Positions 41,059 through 50,666 of a DNA stretch of 64,000 bases are shown here, piece after piece; positions within the stretch are counted from its first letter, which is position 1, and the number at the start of each line of letters is the position of its first letter. Made by a program: the position numbers and the translations under genes. The notes beneath the pieces are model-generated. The model was not told where the DNA came from, did no database searches, and was given only the letters and a program-made list of their open reading frames with translations. This DNA is from Ruegeria sp. PrR005 (GTDB taxonomy: Bacteria > Pseudomonadota > Alphaproteobacteria > Rhodobacterales > Rhodobacteraceae): positions 1-64,000 of the forward strand of contig NZ_JAAGOX010000012.1 in NCBI RefSeq assembly GCF_010500245.1, in the 5' to 3' direction.

Positions 41059-43938
41059 TCAGTTGCCCTCTTTGAGCGCCAGCAACGCGGCAAAGGGATT
41101 GTCGGGGTCGATGGCCTTTTCCTTTTTCGGCGGGCGCGAGGAATAGGTCTTGGCCCCCTGCTGGGCCGGTTTGCCGCCCTTGCCGCCATGCGGCTTGCCA
41201 TCGCGGCGGCGTTCGCCGTCCTTGGGCTTGCCCCGGGATTTGTCATTGGGCTTGTCGCGGCGGCCCTGGCGGGCCTCGCCCTGCGGTCTGGGCTGGCCTT
41301 CGCCGCGCGGCTCGCGGCGCGGGCCACGGCCCTGCGGGCGCGTGCGGGCCCAGGTGAAGGTGTAGAAGACCTCGACCTCGGGCTCTTCGGCAGCCGCCGC
41401 ATCGGCGGGTGCGGCTTCGGCCTCTGCGGCGACGGGTTCGGCCGGCTCGGCCTCGACCTGCTCCGCTGCCGGTTCGGCGGCGCTTTCGTCCGGGGTGTCA
41501 ACGGCGGCTTCGGCCGTGGCTTCGGCGGTTGCTTCGGGCGCGGTCTCGGGCGTGCCCGGTTTGACCTTGGCCCGTTCGCCGCGCTCGGCGTTATAGCCCA
41601 GCCCCTGCATCAGGTCGGCGAACTGTTCCAGCGTCATGCCGGTGATCGAAAGCATGTCTGCCGTCGCCTCGAACCCGGCGCGGCTGTCCTTGGCGCGCAG
41701 CATGTCGGCCAGACGTTCCAGCATGTCGATGCGCACGGCCCGTTCGCCCGCCATGCGGTAGCCGCACATCGTGTCGACGCCCGGTTCGGCATCCTTGACC
41801 GAGGGCACCGTCACCAGACCCGGCGGCGGTGCCTCGGGGAATTCCTGAAGCCCCTTGGCCAGCGACCAGAGCACCAGGCGCAGACGGGTCGGCGCCGGTT
41901 TTAGCAGAAGCGGCATGAAAATGGTGAACTGGCCAAAGCGGATGCCGTGCTTGCGCAGGGCGCCCCGGGCTTCCTGGTCCAGGTCCTTGACCTCTTGCGC
42001 CACGTCGGCGCGCGGCAGGATGCCGAAGTTCTCGACCATGCGGAAGGCAAAGCCACGCGCCAGACCGGACAGCGCTTCGTCCCGCGAGAGCGCCAGCAGC
42101 GGTTCGAACAGCGCGGCCACCTTGCGGTCGATGAAATGTTGCAGACGGCGGCGGACCTTCTGTTCGACATCCGGTCCAGCGACCTCGTCGACAAAGACTT
42201 CGACCTGGGGTTTCAGCGGATCTGCCCCGGCCACCAGTTTGCCGACGGCGTTCTCGCCCCACATCAGCCCGCCCTGTTCGGTAAAGTCGATCTCGGTATC
42301 GGGCGCGTTATAGAAGCGGTCCGCGCGCAGATGGAACTGCGGCGCCAGCGCCTGCATCGACGCAGCTTTCAGCGCCTTGGCTTCGGTGCCCTGCGCGCTT
42401 TTGTCCGGGCTGAACCGGAACCCTTCCAGACGTCCGACGAATTCGCCTTCGACGGTCACTTCACCCTTGTCGTTCACTTCGGCCAAAAGGGCCTCCTTCT
42501 GCTTGAGCCGGCGCAGCAGCACGCTGGTGCGCCGGTCCACAAATCTCTGTGTCAGACGTTCATGGAGGGCGTCCGACACCCTGTCTTCTACAGCGCGGGT
42601 TTCCCCGCGCCAATGGGTTTCGTCACGAACCCAGCCGTTCCGCTGCGCGACATATGTCCACGTGCGGATATATGCCAGTCGTTTCGACAAGGCGTCGATA
42701 TCGCCGTGGGTCCGGTCGATTCGCCGGATCTGGCGCGCGATGAAGTCGTCGGGGATATGGCCGCGTTCATGCAGATGCTCGTAAATCACCTGCAAAAGCC
42801 CTGCATGTTCGGCGTGAGAGATGCCGCGGAAATCGGGAATCCGGCACACGTCCCACAAGAGCCGCACCGCCTGGCCCGAGCTTGCGCGGGCCATCAACTC
42901 GGGCATCTGGGCCAGAGATTTCAGCGCCATCAGGTCGTCGGCCTCGCGCGCCTTGAGCAGATCCTCGCCGACGGGGGGCTTTTCGAGTGAGCGGATCAGC
43001 GCCTCGACCGTGCCGAAACTCAGGTCGCTGTTGCGCCAGTTGAGTTTCTTGAGCGGGGTGAATCGATGCTCCATGATCGCCTGCGCCATGCCGTCGTCCA
43101 GCGGCCGCGCCTCGCCGGTAACGCCAAAGGTACCGTCGGACATGCCGCGCCCGGCCCGGCCCGCGATCTGCGCCAGTTCATTGGGCGCAAGCTGCCGCAT
43201 CCGGCGGCCGTCGAATTTGGACAGGCTGGAAAAGGCAACATGGTCGATATCGAGGTTCAGCCCCATGCCGATGGCGTCGGTGGCAACCAGATAGTCGACC
43301 TCGCCGTTCTGGTAGAGCGCGACCTGCGCGTTGCGGGTACGCGGGCTGAGCGCACCCATCACCACGGCGGCGCCACCTTTTTGGCGGCGGATCAGCTCGG
43401 CTATGGCATAGACGTTTTCGACCGAGAAACCGACGATGGCGCTGCGTGGCGGCATCCGGGTAATCTTTTTCGAGCCGGTATAGACCAGCTGGCTCATCCG
43501 CTCGCGGCGCATGAACTGCGCCTGCGGCACCAGCCCGGCAATCGCCCCACGCATTGTGTCCGAGCCCAGAAACAGGGTTTCATGCAGACCGCGCGCGCGC
43601 AGCAGCCGGTCGGTGAACACATGGCCGCGTTCAGGGTCGGCGCAGAGCTGGATTTCGTCGATGGCAACAAAATCGGCGCCCATGCCCTCGGGCATCGCCT
43701 CGACGGTGCAGACCCAGTATTGCGTGCGGGGCGGCACGATGCGCTCTTCACCGGTGACCAGCGCCACCATCGACGGCCCGCGCAGGCCCACGATGCGGTC
43801 ATAGACCTCGCGCGCAAGCAGCCGCAGCGGCAGGCCGATGACCCCGGTGCGATGCCCCAGCATCCGTTCGATCGCGTAATGCGTCTTGCCTGTGTTGGTC
43901 GGGCCAAGAACGGCCACGATCCGCGAGGATCCGTTCAC
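41059..43938 (-). CDS. SUV3-like DEAD/H-box helicase with disordered basic tail
   Basis: 959 aa. The helicase core spans about 1-330: Walker A GPTNTGKTH near 12-20, DEIQ near 95 (Walker B), LVYTGSKK and the C-terminal helicase motif with NELAQIAGRAGRGMSDG near 258. This fits the SUV3/Ski2-like helicases, which unwind structured RNA for degradation. From about 780 the sequence is Glu/Ala-rich and then strongly basic (GRGPRREPRGEGQPRPQGEA), probably disordered and RNA-binding. The S4 protein is encoded 6 bp after it. The 959-aa length is usual for alphaproteobacteria. Confidence 0.9.
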   Translation of the reverse strand: MNGSSRIVAVLGPTNTGKTHYAIERMLGHRTGVIGLPLRLLAREVYDRIVGLRGPSMVALVTGEERIVPPRTQYWVCTVEAMPEGMGADFVAIDEIQLCADPERGHVFTDRLLRARGLHETLFLGSDTMRGAIAGLVPQAQFMRRERMSQLVYTGSKKITRMPPRSAIVGFSVENVYAIAELIRRQKGGAAVVMGALSPRTRNAQVALYQNGEVDYLVATDAIGMGLNLDIDHVAFSSLSKFDGRRMRQLAPNELAQIAGRAGRGMSDGTFGVTGEARPLDDGMAQAIMEHRFTPLKKLNWRNSDLSFGTVEALIRSLEKPPVGEDLLKAREADDLMALKSLAQMPELMARASSGQAVRLLWDVCRIPDFRGISHAEHAGLLQVIYEHLHERGHIPDDFIARQIRRIDRTHGDIDALSKRLAYIRTWTYVAQRNGWVRDETHWRGETRAVEDRVSDALHERLTQRFVDRRTSVLLRRLKQKEALLAEVNDKGEVTVEGEFVGRLEGFRFSPDKSAQGTEAKALKAASMQALAPQFHLRADRFYNAPDTEIDFTEQGGLMWGENAVGKLVAGADPLKPQVEVFVDEVAGPDVEQKVRRRLQHFIDRKVAALFEPLLALSRDEALSGLARGFAFRMVENFGILPRADVAQEVKDLDQEARGALRKHGIRFGQFTIFMPLLLKPAPTRLRLVLWSLAKGLQEFPEAPPPGLVTVPSVKDAEPGVDTMCGYRMAGERAVRIDMLERLADMLRAKDSRAGFEATADMLSITGMTLEQFADLMQGLGYNAERGERAKVKPGTPETAPEATAEATAEAAVDTPDESAAEPAAEQVEAEPAEPVAAEAEAAPADAAAAEEPEVEVFYTFTWARTRPQGRGPRREPRGEGQPRPQGEARQGRRDKPNDKSRGKPKDGERRRDGKPHGGKGGKPAQQGAKTYSSRPPKKEKAIDPDNPFAALLALKEGN

Positions 43939-43969
43939 CTGTCTGCCCCCTGCCCCTTGCCTGGCGTCG

Positions 43970-44539
43970 TCAGAGCGCCTGGCCCTCGATCCGGGGCTTC
44001 AGCCGATTCACGGCACTGGTTACTTCCTCGTGATGGGGATGTATAGCCAGCGCGCGGGAATAGGCGGCAAAGGCCGCCTCGGGCCGGTCCAGCGCCTCGA
44101 GCATCAGGCCCAGACCGTAGATCGCGTTATAGTGGTTCGGGTTCAGGGCCAGTACATGTTCGAGATCGGCGATGGCGGGTCCGAAGAGGTTGACCGCGAA
44201 ATAGGCCGAGGCGCGGGCATGCCAACCCTCGGCAAAATCCGGCGCATGATCGGTCAGCGCCGTGAGATGTTCGATTGCAGCACCATAGTCCTGTAGCTCG
44301 AGCGCGTCGCGCCCACGTTTGAGCAGGAAATCCGCCGAGGGTGAGCCGGATTTCGCCCAGAGCGCCTGCAATTGCCGGTCAAGCTGGCGCGCGCGCGTGG
44401 TATCGGCCTGCGCCAGTTCCGCCAACAGCGCCGTTTCGTCGCTGGAATCGGCCTGTTGCGCGGCGACGCTGCCGGAAATCGCGACTAGCAGCCCGATTGC
44501 CGCGACGATACCTTTGAGATTGAATGGCGCAGTTGTCAT
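43970..44539 (-). CDS. exported TPR protein
   Basis: 189 aa from the ATG at 44539. A signal peptide (GIVAAIGLLVAISGSVAAQ) precedes three TPR-like repeats (DALELQDYGAAIEHLTALTD, AIADLEHVLALNPNHYNAI and AAFAAYSRALAIHPHHEEV). It probably acts as a periplasmic scaffold. It lies upstream of the helicase gene by 31 bp on the same strand. The domain plan matches the exported TPR gene beside putR (17381-17944), so the two are probably paralogues. Divergent from the SCP2 gene. Confidence 0.82.
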   Translation of the reverse strand: MTTAPFNLKGIVAAIGLLVAISGSVAAQQADSSDETALLAELAQADTTRARQLDRQLQALWAKSGSPSADFLLKRGRDALELQDYGAAIEHLTALTDHAPDFAEGWHARASAYFAVNLFGPAIADLEHVLALNPNHYNAIYGLGLMLEALDRPEAAFAAYSRALAIHPHHEEVTSAVNRLKPRIEGQAL

Positions 44540-44609
44540 AACAAGTCTCACATTAGCGCGGTATGCGCCGTTGTCCAATCACGGACATCGTCACGAAACG
44601 AGGATGAAG

Positions 44610-44900
44610 ATGAGCGATATTCTTGACCAGGCCGTGGCCGAGTTGAACGAAAAGATGAGCGGCGCGGGGTTTGCCTCTTCGGCCAAGTTCGCGATCGCCG
44701 ATGTGGGCGCGATCGTGCTGGATGCCAGCGGCGCCCGGATCAGCGACGAGGATACCGATGTGACCCTGTCGGCCGATGCGGATACGTTCCAGCAGATCAT
44801 CAGCGGCGAGATGAACCCGACCGGCGCGTTCATGTCGGGCAAGCTGACCATCGACGGCGACATGGGTGTCGCCATGCAACTGGCCTCGGCGCTGGCCTGA
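44610..44900 (+). CDS. SCP2 sterol-binding-domain protein
   Basis: 96 aa. ATG at 44610 (GAGG six bases upstream) rather than the in-frame ATG at 44604. SCP2 fold features are KFAIADVGAIVLDASGA, then DVTLSADADTFQQIISGEMN and GAFMSGKLTIDGDMGVAMQL. It binds a hydrophobic ligand such as a fatty acid or acyl-CoA. The stop TGA overlaps the start of the next gene by 1 bp (TGATG), so it is translationally coupled with the hydrolase. Confidence 0.93.
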   Translation: MSDILDQAVAELNEKMSGAGFASSAKFAIADVGAIVLDASGARISDEDTDVTLSADADTFQQIISGEMNPTGAFMSGKLTIDGDMGVAMQLASALA

Positions 44901-45844
44901 TGGATCTGTCGCCGGCCCCGCTGTTCGAGGATGTGGCCGGCGGACCGCCCGGCGGGGCGGCGCATTGGCTGCGCACCGGCGATGACATTCGCATCCGGGT
45001 CGGCCACTGGCGGCCCGAGGGGACGGCGCTGGGCACCGTGTTCCTGTTTCCCGGGCGCACCGAATATGTCGAGAAGTACGGCGATGCCGCGCGCGAGTTT
45101 ACCCGGCGCGGCCTGGCCATGCTGGCGGTGGACTGGCGCGGCCAGGGGCTGGCCGACCGGTTGCTGGACGACCGGCGCCTGGGCCATGTCGTGTCTTTCC
45201 CCGACTATCAGCGGGATGTCGCGGCGGTCGTCGACCTGGCCGCGGCGCTGGATCTGCCGCGCCCGTGGTATGTCATCGGGCACTCGATGGGCGGCGCCAT
45301 CGGCCTGCGCGCGGTGATGGAGGGGCTGCCGGTCGCGGCCTGCGCCTTTACCGGGCCGATGTGGGGCATCTTCTTTACCCCGGTGATGAAACCCCTGAGC
45401 TGGGTCACGTCGAACCTGGCGCCGGTGCTGGGGATGGGGCACAAGAACCCGGCCACCACCTCGCCCGAGCCCTATGTGTTCGTGCAGGAGTTCGAGGGCA
45501 ACAGCCTGACCCGCGACCCGGCCATGTACCGGATGATGCAGGACCAATTGGCCGCCTATCCCGAACTGTCGCTGGGGGCGCCCACCAATATCTGGCTGCG
45601 CGAGGCCCTGAATGAATGCCGCCTGCTGGCAGCGCGCGCCGCGCCTGCCCTGCCCTGTCTGACCTATCTGGGCAGCCATGAACAGATCGTCGACCGCAAG
45701 GCGATCCGCAGGCGCATGGCCGACTGGCCGGGCGGTGAGCTGATTGAGATCCCCGGTGGCGAACACGAGGTTCTGATGGAGGCGCCTGCGGTGCGGGGGC
45801 CGGTCTATGACCGGCTGGCGGCGCATTTCCGGGCTGCGGGCTGA
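44900..45844 (+). CDS. alpha/beta hydrolase (lysophospholipase PldB-like)
   Basis: 314 aa. The nucleophile elbow is GHSMGGAIG near residue 131, and an early conserved block VFLFPGRTEYVEKY precedes DWRGQGLADR. The acid is probably in YLGSHEQIVD and the catalytic His in GGEHEVLMEA. It is a serine hydrolase of the lysophospholipase/monoacylglycerol lipase group. It is coupled to the SCP2 lipid-binding gene, which suggests lipid turnover. There is no signal peptide, so it is cytoplasmic or membrane-associated. Confidence 0.88.
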   Translation: MDLSPAPLFEDVAGGPPGGAAHWLRTGDDIRIRVGHWRPEGTALGTVFLFPGRTEYVEKYGDAAREFTRRGLAMLAVDWRGQGLADRLLDDRRLGHVVSFPDYQRDVAAVVDLAAALDLPRPWYVIGHSMGGAIGLRAVMEGLPVAACAFTGPMWGIFFTPVMKPLSWVTSNLAPVLGMGHKNPATTSPEPYVFVQEFEGNSLTRDPAMYRMMQDQLAAYPELSLGAPTNIWLREALNECRLLAARAAPALPCLTYLGSHEQIVDRKAIRRRMADWPGGELIEIPGGEHEVLMEAPAVRGPVYDRLAAHFRAAG

Positions 45845-45945
45845 CGCGTTTCCCGGCTGGCGCACAAAGAGAATGCGTTCAGCTTTCTTTGCACTGTCCT
45901 GTGGTCCGCTCTGGCATCCGCCCGGCACCGGGCTAAACTTACCGC

Positions 45946-46950
45946 ATGGCGCGTGATCCGGTTCTGGAGTTTACCGAAAGGGGCATTTATTGCCCGGCGG
46001 GCGGTTTTTATGTCGACCCCTGGCACCCGGTGGACCGGGCGCTGATCACGCATGGCCATGCCGATCATGCCCGCCCGGGCCATTCCCGCTATCTTTCCAC
46101 CACCGGCGCGGCGCCCATTCTGCGCCAGCGTCTGGGCGATATCACGCTGGAGACCGTCTCTTATGGCGCGCTCCTGCGCATCGGCGATGCGCGCGTGTCC
46201 TTTCACCCCGCAGGGCATGTGCCGGGATCGGCACAGATCCGGGTCGAGGTGGCCGGAGAGGTCTGGGTGGTTTCAGGCGACTACAAGACCGTGGCCGACG
46301 GGCTGAGTGAACCGTTCGAACCGGTGCGCTGTCACACCTTCATCACCGAAAGCACCTTTGGCCTGCCGGTGTTTCGCTGGCCCGATCCGGCGGAGGTGGC
46401 GCGGAACCTGAACGACTGGTGGCGAGGCAGTGTCGCGGCAGGCCGGACGCCGGTGCTGGGCGCCTATGCGCTGGGAAAGGCGCAGCGGCTGCTGTCCATG
46501 CTGGATCCAGGCATTGGCCCGATCCTGACCCATGGCGCGATTGAAACGGCCACATCGGTTCTGCGTGCGCAGGGGTTTGACCTTCCACCGACGGTGGCGG
46601 TGACGCCCGAGACCGACCCGCGCGCGCATGGTGGCGCGCTGGTTCTGGCGCCGCCCTCGGCGCTGGGCAGCGCCTGGATGCGGCGGTTCGGCCCGGTCTC
46701 GACCGGGTTTGCCAGCGGCTGGATGATGCTGCGCGGCGTGCGGCGACGGCGGGCGATGGACCGGGGTTTTGTCCTGTCGGATCATGCCGATTGGCCCGGA
46801 TTGAACACGGCGATAACAGAGAGTGGTGCGGAAAAGATATTTGTAACACATGGTTACACCGAGATCTTTACGCAATGGCTGAGGTCGAGAAGGCTGGATG
46901 CCGATATCGTGCCGACCCGGTTCACCGGCGACGAGGCGCAGGCTGAATGA
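45946..46950 (+). CDS. ligase-associated DNA exonuclease (metallo-beta-lactamase/beta-CASP fold)
   Basis: 334 aa. The metal motif is ALITHGHADHARPGH near 27-41, followed by SFHPAGHVPGSAQIRVE and SGDYKTVADG, then the ALGKAQRL segment of the beta-CASP part and LSDHADWPGL near the end. The family (mRNA 3'-end processing factor-like) is annotated as ligase-associated exonuclease. It overlaps the ligase gene by 4 bp, so the two are one functional unit that processes and joins DNA ends. No Lhr-like helicase, a usual third member, is in the window. Confidence 0.93.
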   Translation: MARDPVLEFTERGIYCPAGGFYVDPWHPVDRALITHGHADHARPGHSRYLSTTGAAPILRQRLGDITLETVSYGALLRIGDARVSFHPAGHVPGSAQIRVEVAGEVWVVSGDYKTVADGLSEPFEPVRCHTFITESTFGLPVFRWPDPAEVARNLNDWWRGSVAAGRTPVLGAYALGKAQRLLSMLDPGIGPILTHGAIETATSVLRAQGFDLPPTVAVTPETDPRAHGGALVLAPPSALGSAWMRRFGPVSTGFASGWMMLRGVRRRRAMDRGFVLSDHADWPGLNTAITESGAEKIFVTHGYTEIFTQWLRSRRLDADIVPTRFTGDEAQAE

Positions 46951-48542
46951 TCCGGTTTGCCCGCCTCTTCGAAGCGCTTGATCAGAGCACACGCACGACT
47001 GACAAGGTCAACGCGCTGGCAGCCTATTTTGCCGAGGCAGAGCCGCTGGACCGGCTATGGACCGTCGCATTGTTTTCGGGTCGCAGACCGCGCCGCGCCG
47101 TCACCACGACCGAGTTGCGCAGTTGGGCCGCCGAGGCGGCAGGGCTGCCGCTGTGGCTGGTCGACGAGAGCTATCCGGTGGTGGGCGATCTGGCCGAGAC
47201 CATCGCGCTGATCCTGCCGCCGCCGGATCGCCTGTCCCGGCGCCCCCTGTCCGGTTGGATGGCGCTGCTGCGCGACCTGGCCGGGCAGCCGGAAGCGGCC
47301 CGCCGGGCCGCGATCCTCGACGCCTGGGCCGAGCTCGATACCGCGCAGCGTTTCCTGTTCAACAAGCTGGTGACCGGCGGGTTCCGCGTGGGTGTCAGCC
47401 AGAAGCTGATGACCCGCGCCCTGGCGCAGGCAACCGGCCGCGACGAGGCCGAATTGGCGCATCGCCTGATGGGGTCGTGGTCACCCGAGACGACAAGCTG
47501 GGAAACCCTGATCCAGGCGGAGGACGCAGGCGCCGATGCCTCGCGCCCCTATCCCTTCTGCCTGGCGCATCCGCTGGAAGGTGAGCCGGCCAATCTGGGC
47601 TCGCCGCAGGACTGGTGCGCCGAATGGAAGTGGGACGGCATTCGCGGCCAGCTGATCCTGCGCGAGGGGCGGCATTTCGTCTGGTCGCGTGGCGAAGAGC
47701 TGATGACCGACCGGTTTCCCGAACTTGCGCGCGCGCTGGATTTTCTGCCGCCGGGCACGGTGCTGGATGGCGAGATTCTGGCCTGGGACGGCACCGCGCC
47801 GCTGCCCTTTGCGGCGCTGCAACGCCGGATCGGCCGCAAGAGCGTGCCGAAGAAACTGTTGGAAGAGGCGCCGGTGATCCTGCTGGCCTATGACCTGCTG
47901 GAATGGCAGGGCCGTGACCTGCGGGCAGCGCCGTTCGCGGAACGGCGCGCGCTGCTCGATCGTGCTCTGGGCGACTTGCCCCCGGATGCGCCGGTGCGCC
48001 CTTCACCGCTTGTGGCCTTTGACGACTGGCAGACACTGGCAAATATCCGAACCGAAGCCCGCGACCAGCAGGCCGAGGGGTTGATGCTGAAACGGGCCGC
48101 CAGCCCCTATCATGCAGGGCGCAAGAAGGGCGACTGGTGGAAATGGAAACTCGACCCCTACACGGTGGACGCGGTAATGATCTATGCCCAGGCGGGCCAC
48201 GGTCGGCGCGCCACGCTTTACACCGATTTCACCTTTGCGGTCTGGGATGGCGATGCGCTGGTTCCCTTTGCCAAGGCCTATTCCGGCCTGACCGACGCCG
48301 AGTTTCGCGAGATCACCGCCTGGGTGCGCAGCAATACGCTGCAACGGTTCGGTCCGGTGCGGCAGGTGAAGCCAGAGCTGGTGTTCGAGATCGCATTCGA
48401 GGGTATCCAGCAAAGCCCGCGCCACAAGTCCGGGATCGCCCTGCGCTTTCCGCGCATGCTGCGCTGGCGCCGTGACAAGCCCGCGGCCGAGGCCAACCGG
48501 CTGGAGGATCTGAAACAGTTGCTCGCCCCGCCCGGCACCTGA
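46947..48542 (+). CDS. ATP-dependent DNA ligase (bacterial LigC/LigB type)
   Basis: 531 aa. The adenylation motif K-x-D-G is seen in WCAEWKWDGIRGQLIL (Lys near residue 232). The OB-fold part comes after DWWKWKLDPYTVDAVMIYAQ. The N-terminal 200 residues are the usual helical DNA-binding domain (FNKLVTGGFRVGVSQKLMTR). It seals nicks with ATP, in addition to the essential NAD-dependent LigA. It is directly coupled to the exonuclease upstream (4-bp overlap). Confidence 0.94.
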   Translation: MIRFARLFEALDQSTRTTDKVNALAAYFAEAEPLDRLWTVALFSGRRPRRAVTTTELRSWAAEAAGLPLWLVDESYPVVGDLAETIALILPPPDRLSRRPLSGWMALLRDLAGQPEAARRAAILDAWAELDTAQRFLFNKLVTGGFRVGVSQKLMTRALAQATGRDEAELAHRLMGSWSPETTSWETLIQAEDAGADASRPYPFCLAHPLEGEPANLGSPQDWCAEWKWDGIRGQLILREGRHFVWSRGEELMTDRFPELARALDFLPPGTVLDGEILAWDGTAPLPFAALQRRIGRKSVPKKLLEEAPVILLAYDLLEWQGRDLRAAPFAERRALLDRALGDLPPDAPVRPSPLVAFDDWQTLANIRTEARDQQAEGLMLKRAASPYHAGRKKGDWWKWKLDPYTVDAVMIYAQAGHGRRATLYTDFTFAVWDGDALVPFAKAYSGLTDAEFREITAWVRSNTLQRFGPVRQVKPELVFEIAFEGIQQSPRHKSGIALRFPRMLRWRRDKPAAEANRLEDLKQLLAPPGT

Positions 48543-48612
48543 GCCGGGTTGCCGGTTGCGGCGGGCGGCAACGCTCCTTAAGTGTGGGGCAACCAGAAAT
48601 GACGAGGCCCAC

Positions 48613-50433
48613 ATGTTTCATCTGCCCTTTCCCCTTCGCGACGCCAATGCCGGTTCCGGTTCCAAGGATCTTGGCAACCTGCCCGAATGGGACCTGAGCG
48701 ACCTTTATTCCGGCGAGGATGCGCCGGACCTGAAGCGCGACCTCGACTGGCTGGAAGCGGAATGTGCCGCATTCGCCGCCGATTACGAGGGCAAGCTGGC
48801 CGATCTGGATGCGGACGCCCTGCTGACCTGTGTGCAGCGCAATGAGAAGATCAGCGCCATCGCCGGGCGCATCATGTCCTTTGCGGGCCTGCGCTATTAC
48901 CAGCTGACCATCGACGGGGGTCGGGCCAAGTTCATGTCCGATTGCCAGGAAAAGATCACCAATTTCACCACGCCGCTGGTGTTCTTCACGCTGGAGCTGA
49001 ACCGGATCGAGGATGACGCTCTGGCCGTGCGGTTTGCGGAAAACGCAGAATTGGCCCGCTATGCGCCCGTGTTCCGCCGCATCCGCGCAATGAAACCCTA
49101 TCAGTTGAGCGATGAACTGGAACGCTTCCTGCACGATCTGGGCGTGGTCGGCGACGCCTGGGAACGGCTTTTCGACGAGACCATCGCCGGGCTGACCTTT
49201 GACATCGACGGCGAAGAGCTGAACATCGAGGGTACGCTGAACCTGCTGACCGAGCAGGACCGCAGCAAGCGCGAGGCTGCCGCCCACGAGCTGGCGCGCG
49301 TCTTTGGCGAGAACATCAAGACCTTCGCCCGCGTCCACAACACCGCCGCCAAGGAAAAGGAAGTGATCGACCGCTGGCGCAAGATGCCCAGCGCCCAGAC
49401 CGGTCGTCACCTCAGCAACGACGTGGAACCCGAGGTGGTCGAGGCCCTGCGCGAAGCGGTGGTCGCCGCCTATCCCAAGCTGAGCCACCGCTATTACGAA
49501 TTAAAACGCAAATGGCTGGGGCTGGACCGGATGCAGGTCTGGGACCGTAACGCGCCGCTGCCGATGGAAGACACCCGCACCATCCCCTGGGCGCAGGCAG
49601 AGCGCATGGTGATGGAGGCATATGAGGCCTTTGACCCGCGCATGGGGGAAATCGCCGCGCCCTTCTTCTCCAAGGGCTGGATCGACGCGGCCGTGAAGCC
49701 CGGCAAGGCCCCCGGCGCCTTTGCCCATCCCACCGTGACCGATGTGCACCCCTATGTGATGCTCAACTATCTGGGCAAGCCGCGCGACGTGATGACGCTG
49801 GCCCATGAGCTGGGCCATGGCGTGCATCAGGTGCTGGCCGCCGGTCAGGGCGAAATGCTCTCCTCGACCCCGCTGACGCTGGCCGAGACCGCAAGCGTGT
49901 TCGGCGAGATGCTGACCTTCCGCAAGATGCTGGAAAAGGCCGAGACCCGGGAGCAGCGCAAGGTGCTGCTGGCCGGCAAGGTCGAGGACATGATCAACAC
50001 GGTGGTGCGCCAGATCGCGTTCTATGACTTCGAATGCAAGCTGCACGCCGCACGCCGCCAGGGGGAACTCACGCCCGAGGATATCGGCGATCTGTGGATG
50101 AGCGTGCAGGGCGAAAGCCTTGGGCCCGCGTTTGATTTCATGGAAGGCTATGAAAGCTTCTGGGCCTATATCCCACATTTTGTGCACTCGCCCTTCTACG
50201 TCTATGCCTATGCATTCGGCGACGGGCTGGTGAACGCGCTCTACTCGGTCTACGCCGAGGGCGCCGAAGGGTTCGAGGAGAAGTATTTCGACATGCTGAA
50301 GGCAGGCGGCTCCAAACACCACAAGGAGCTTCTGGCGCCTTTTGGCCTGGATGCCAGCGACCCGAAATTCTGGGACAAGGGCCTGAGCATGATCTCCGAC
50401 ATGATCGACGAACTGGAGGCGATGGAGGATTGA
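48613..50433 (+). CDS. pepF: M3-family oligoendopeptidase F
   Basis: 606 aa. The zinc site is TLAHELGHGVHQ near residue 400 with the downstream Glu in LTLAETASVFGEM. The full M3B fold is present (NLPEWDLSDLYSGED at the start, WDRNAPLPMEDTRTIPW in the centre). It cleaves short peptides in the cytoplasm. ATG at 48613 has GAGG six bases upstream. The stop overlaps the start of a 78-aa membrane gene by 4 bp. No signal peptide. Confidence 0.93.
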   Translation: MFHLPFPLRDANAGSGSKDLGNLPEWDLSDLYSGEDAPDLKRDLDWLEAECAAFAADYEGKLADLDADALLTCVQRNEKISAIAGRIMSFAGLRYYQLTIDGGRAKFMSDCQEKITNFTTPLVFFTLELNRIEDDALAVRFAENAELARYAPVFRRIRAMKPYQLSDELERFLHDLGVVGDAWERLFDETIAGLTFDIDGEELNIEGTLNLLTEQDRSKREAAAHELARVFGENIKTFARVHNTAAKEKEVIDRWRKMPSAQTGRHLSNDVEPEVVEALREAVVAAYPKLSHRYYELKRKWLGLDRMQVWDRNAPLPMEDTRTIPWAQAERMVMEAYEAFDPRMGEIAAPFFSKGWIDAAVKPGKAPGAFAHPTVTDVHPYVMLNYLGKPRDVMTLAHELGHGVHQVLAAGQGEMLSSTPLTLAETASVFGEMLTFRKMLEKAETREQRKVLLAGKVEDMINTVVRQIAFYDFECKLHAARRQGELTPEDIGDLWMSVQGESLGPAFDFMEGYESFWAYIPHFVHSPFYVYAYAFGDGLVNALYSVYAEGAEGFEEKYFDMLKAGGSKHHKELLAPFGLDASDPKFWDKGLSMISDMIDELEAMED

Positions 50434-50666
50434 GCGACTGGCACCAGCGGCGCGTTGCCCTGCGCATGCGCCTGCGCCCGGTGCTGCAACGTGTTCGGCG
50501 CAACGTGCCGCGCGGGCTGCGCATCGTGGTGGGCGCGCTGCTGATAGTCGGCGGCGTGTTCGGCTTTCTGCCTGTGCTCGGCTTCTGGATGATCCCTTTG
50601 GGATTCATGGTGGCGGCGATGGATGTAGACCTCTATCGCCGCTGGAAACGTCGCAGACGGCGATAG
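50430..50666 (+). CDS. 78-aa membrane protein with TTG start
   Basis: TTG at 50430 overlaps the pepF stop (TTGA), with GGAGG ten bases upstream. The product begins MSDWHQRRVALRMRLRPVLQ, then two hydrophobic stretches around residues 30-62 (LRIVVGALLIVGGVFGFLPV and LGFWMIPLGFMVAAMDV), and ends with basic RRWKRRRRR. It is like small PGPGW-type inner-membrane proteins. The function is unknown. It ends one base before the urtE stop on the other strand. Confidence 0.65.
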   Translation: MSDWHQRRVALRMRLRPVLQRVRRNVPRGLRIVVGALLIVGGVFGFLPVLGFWMIPLGFMVAAMDVDLYRRWKRRRRR

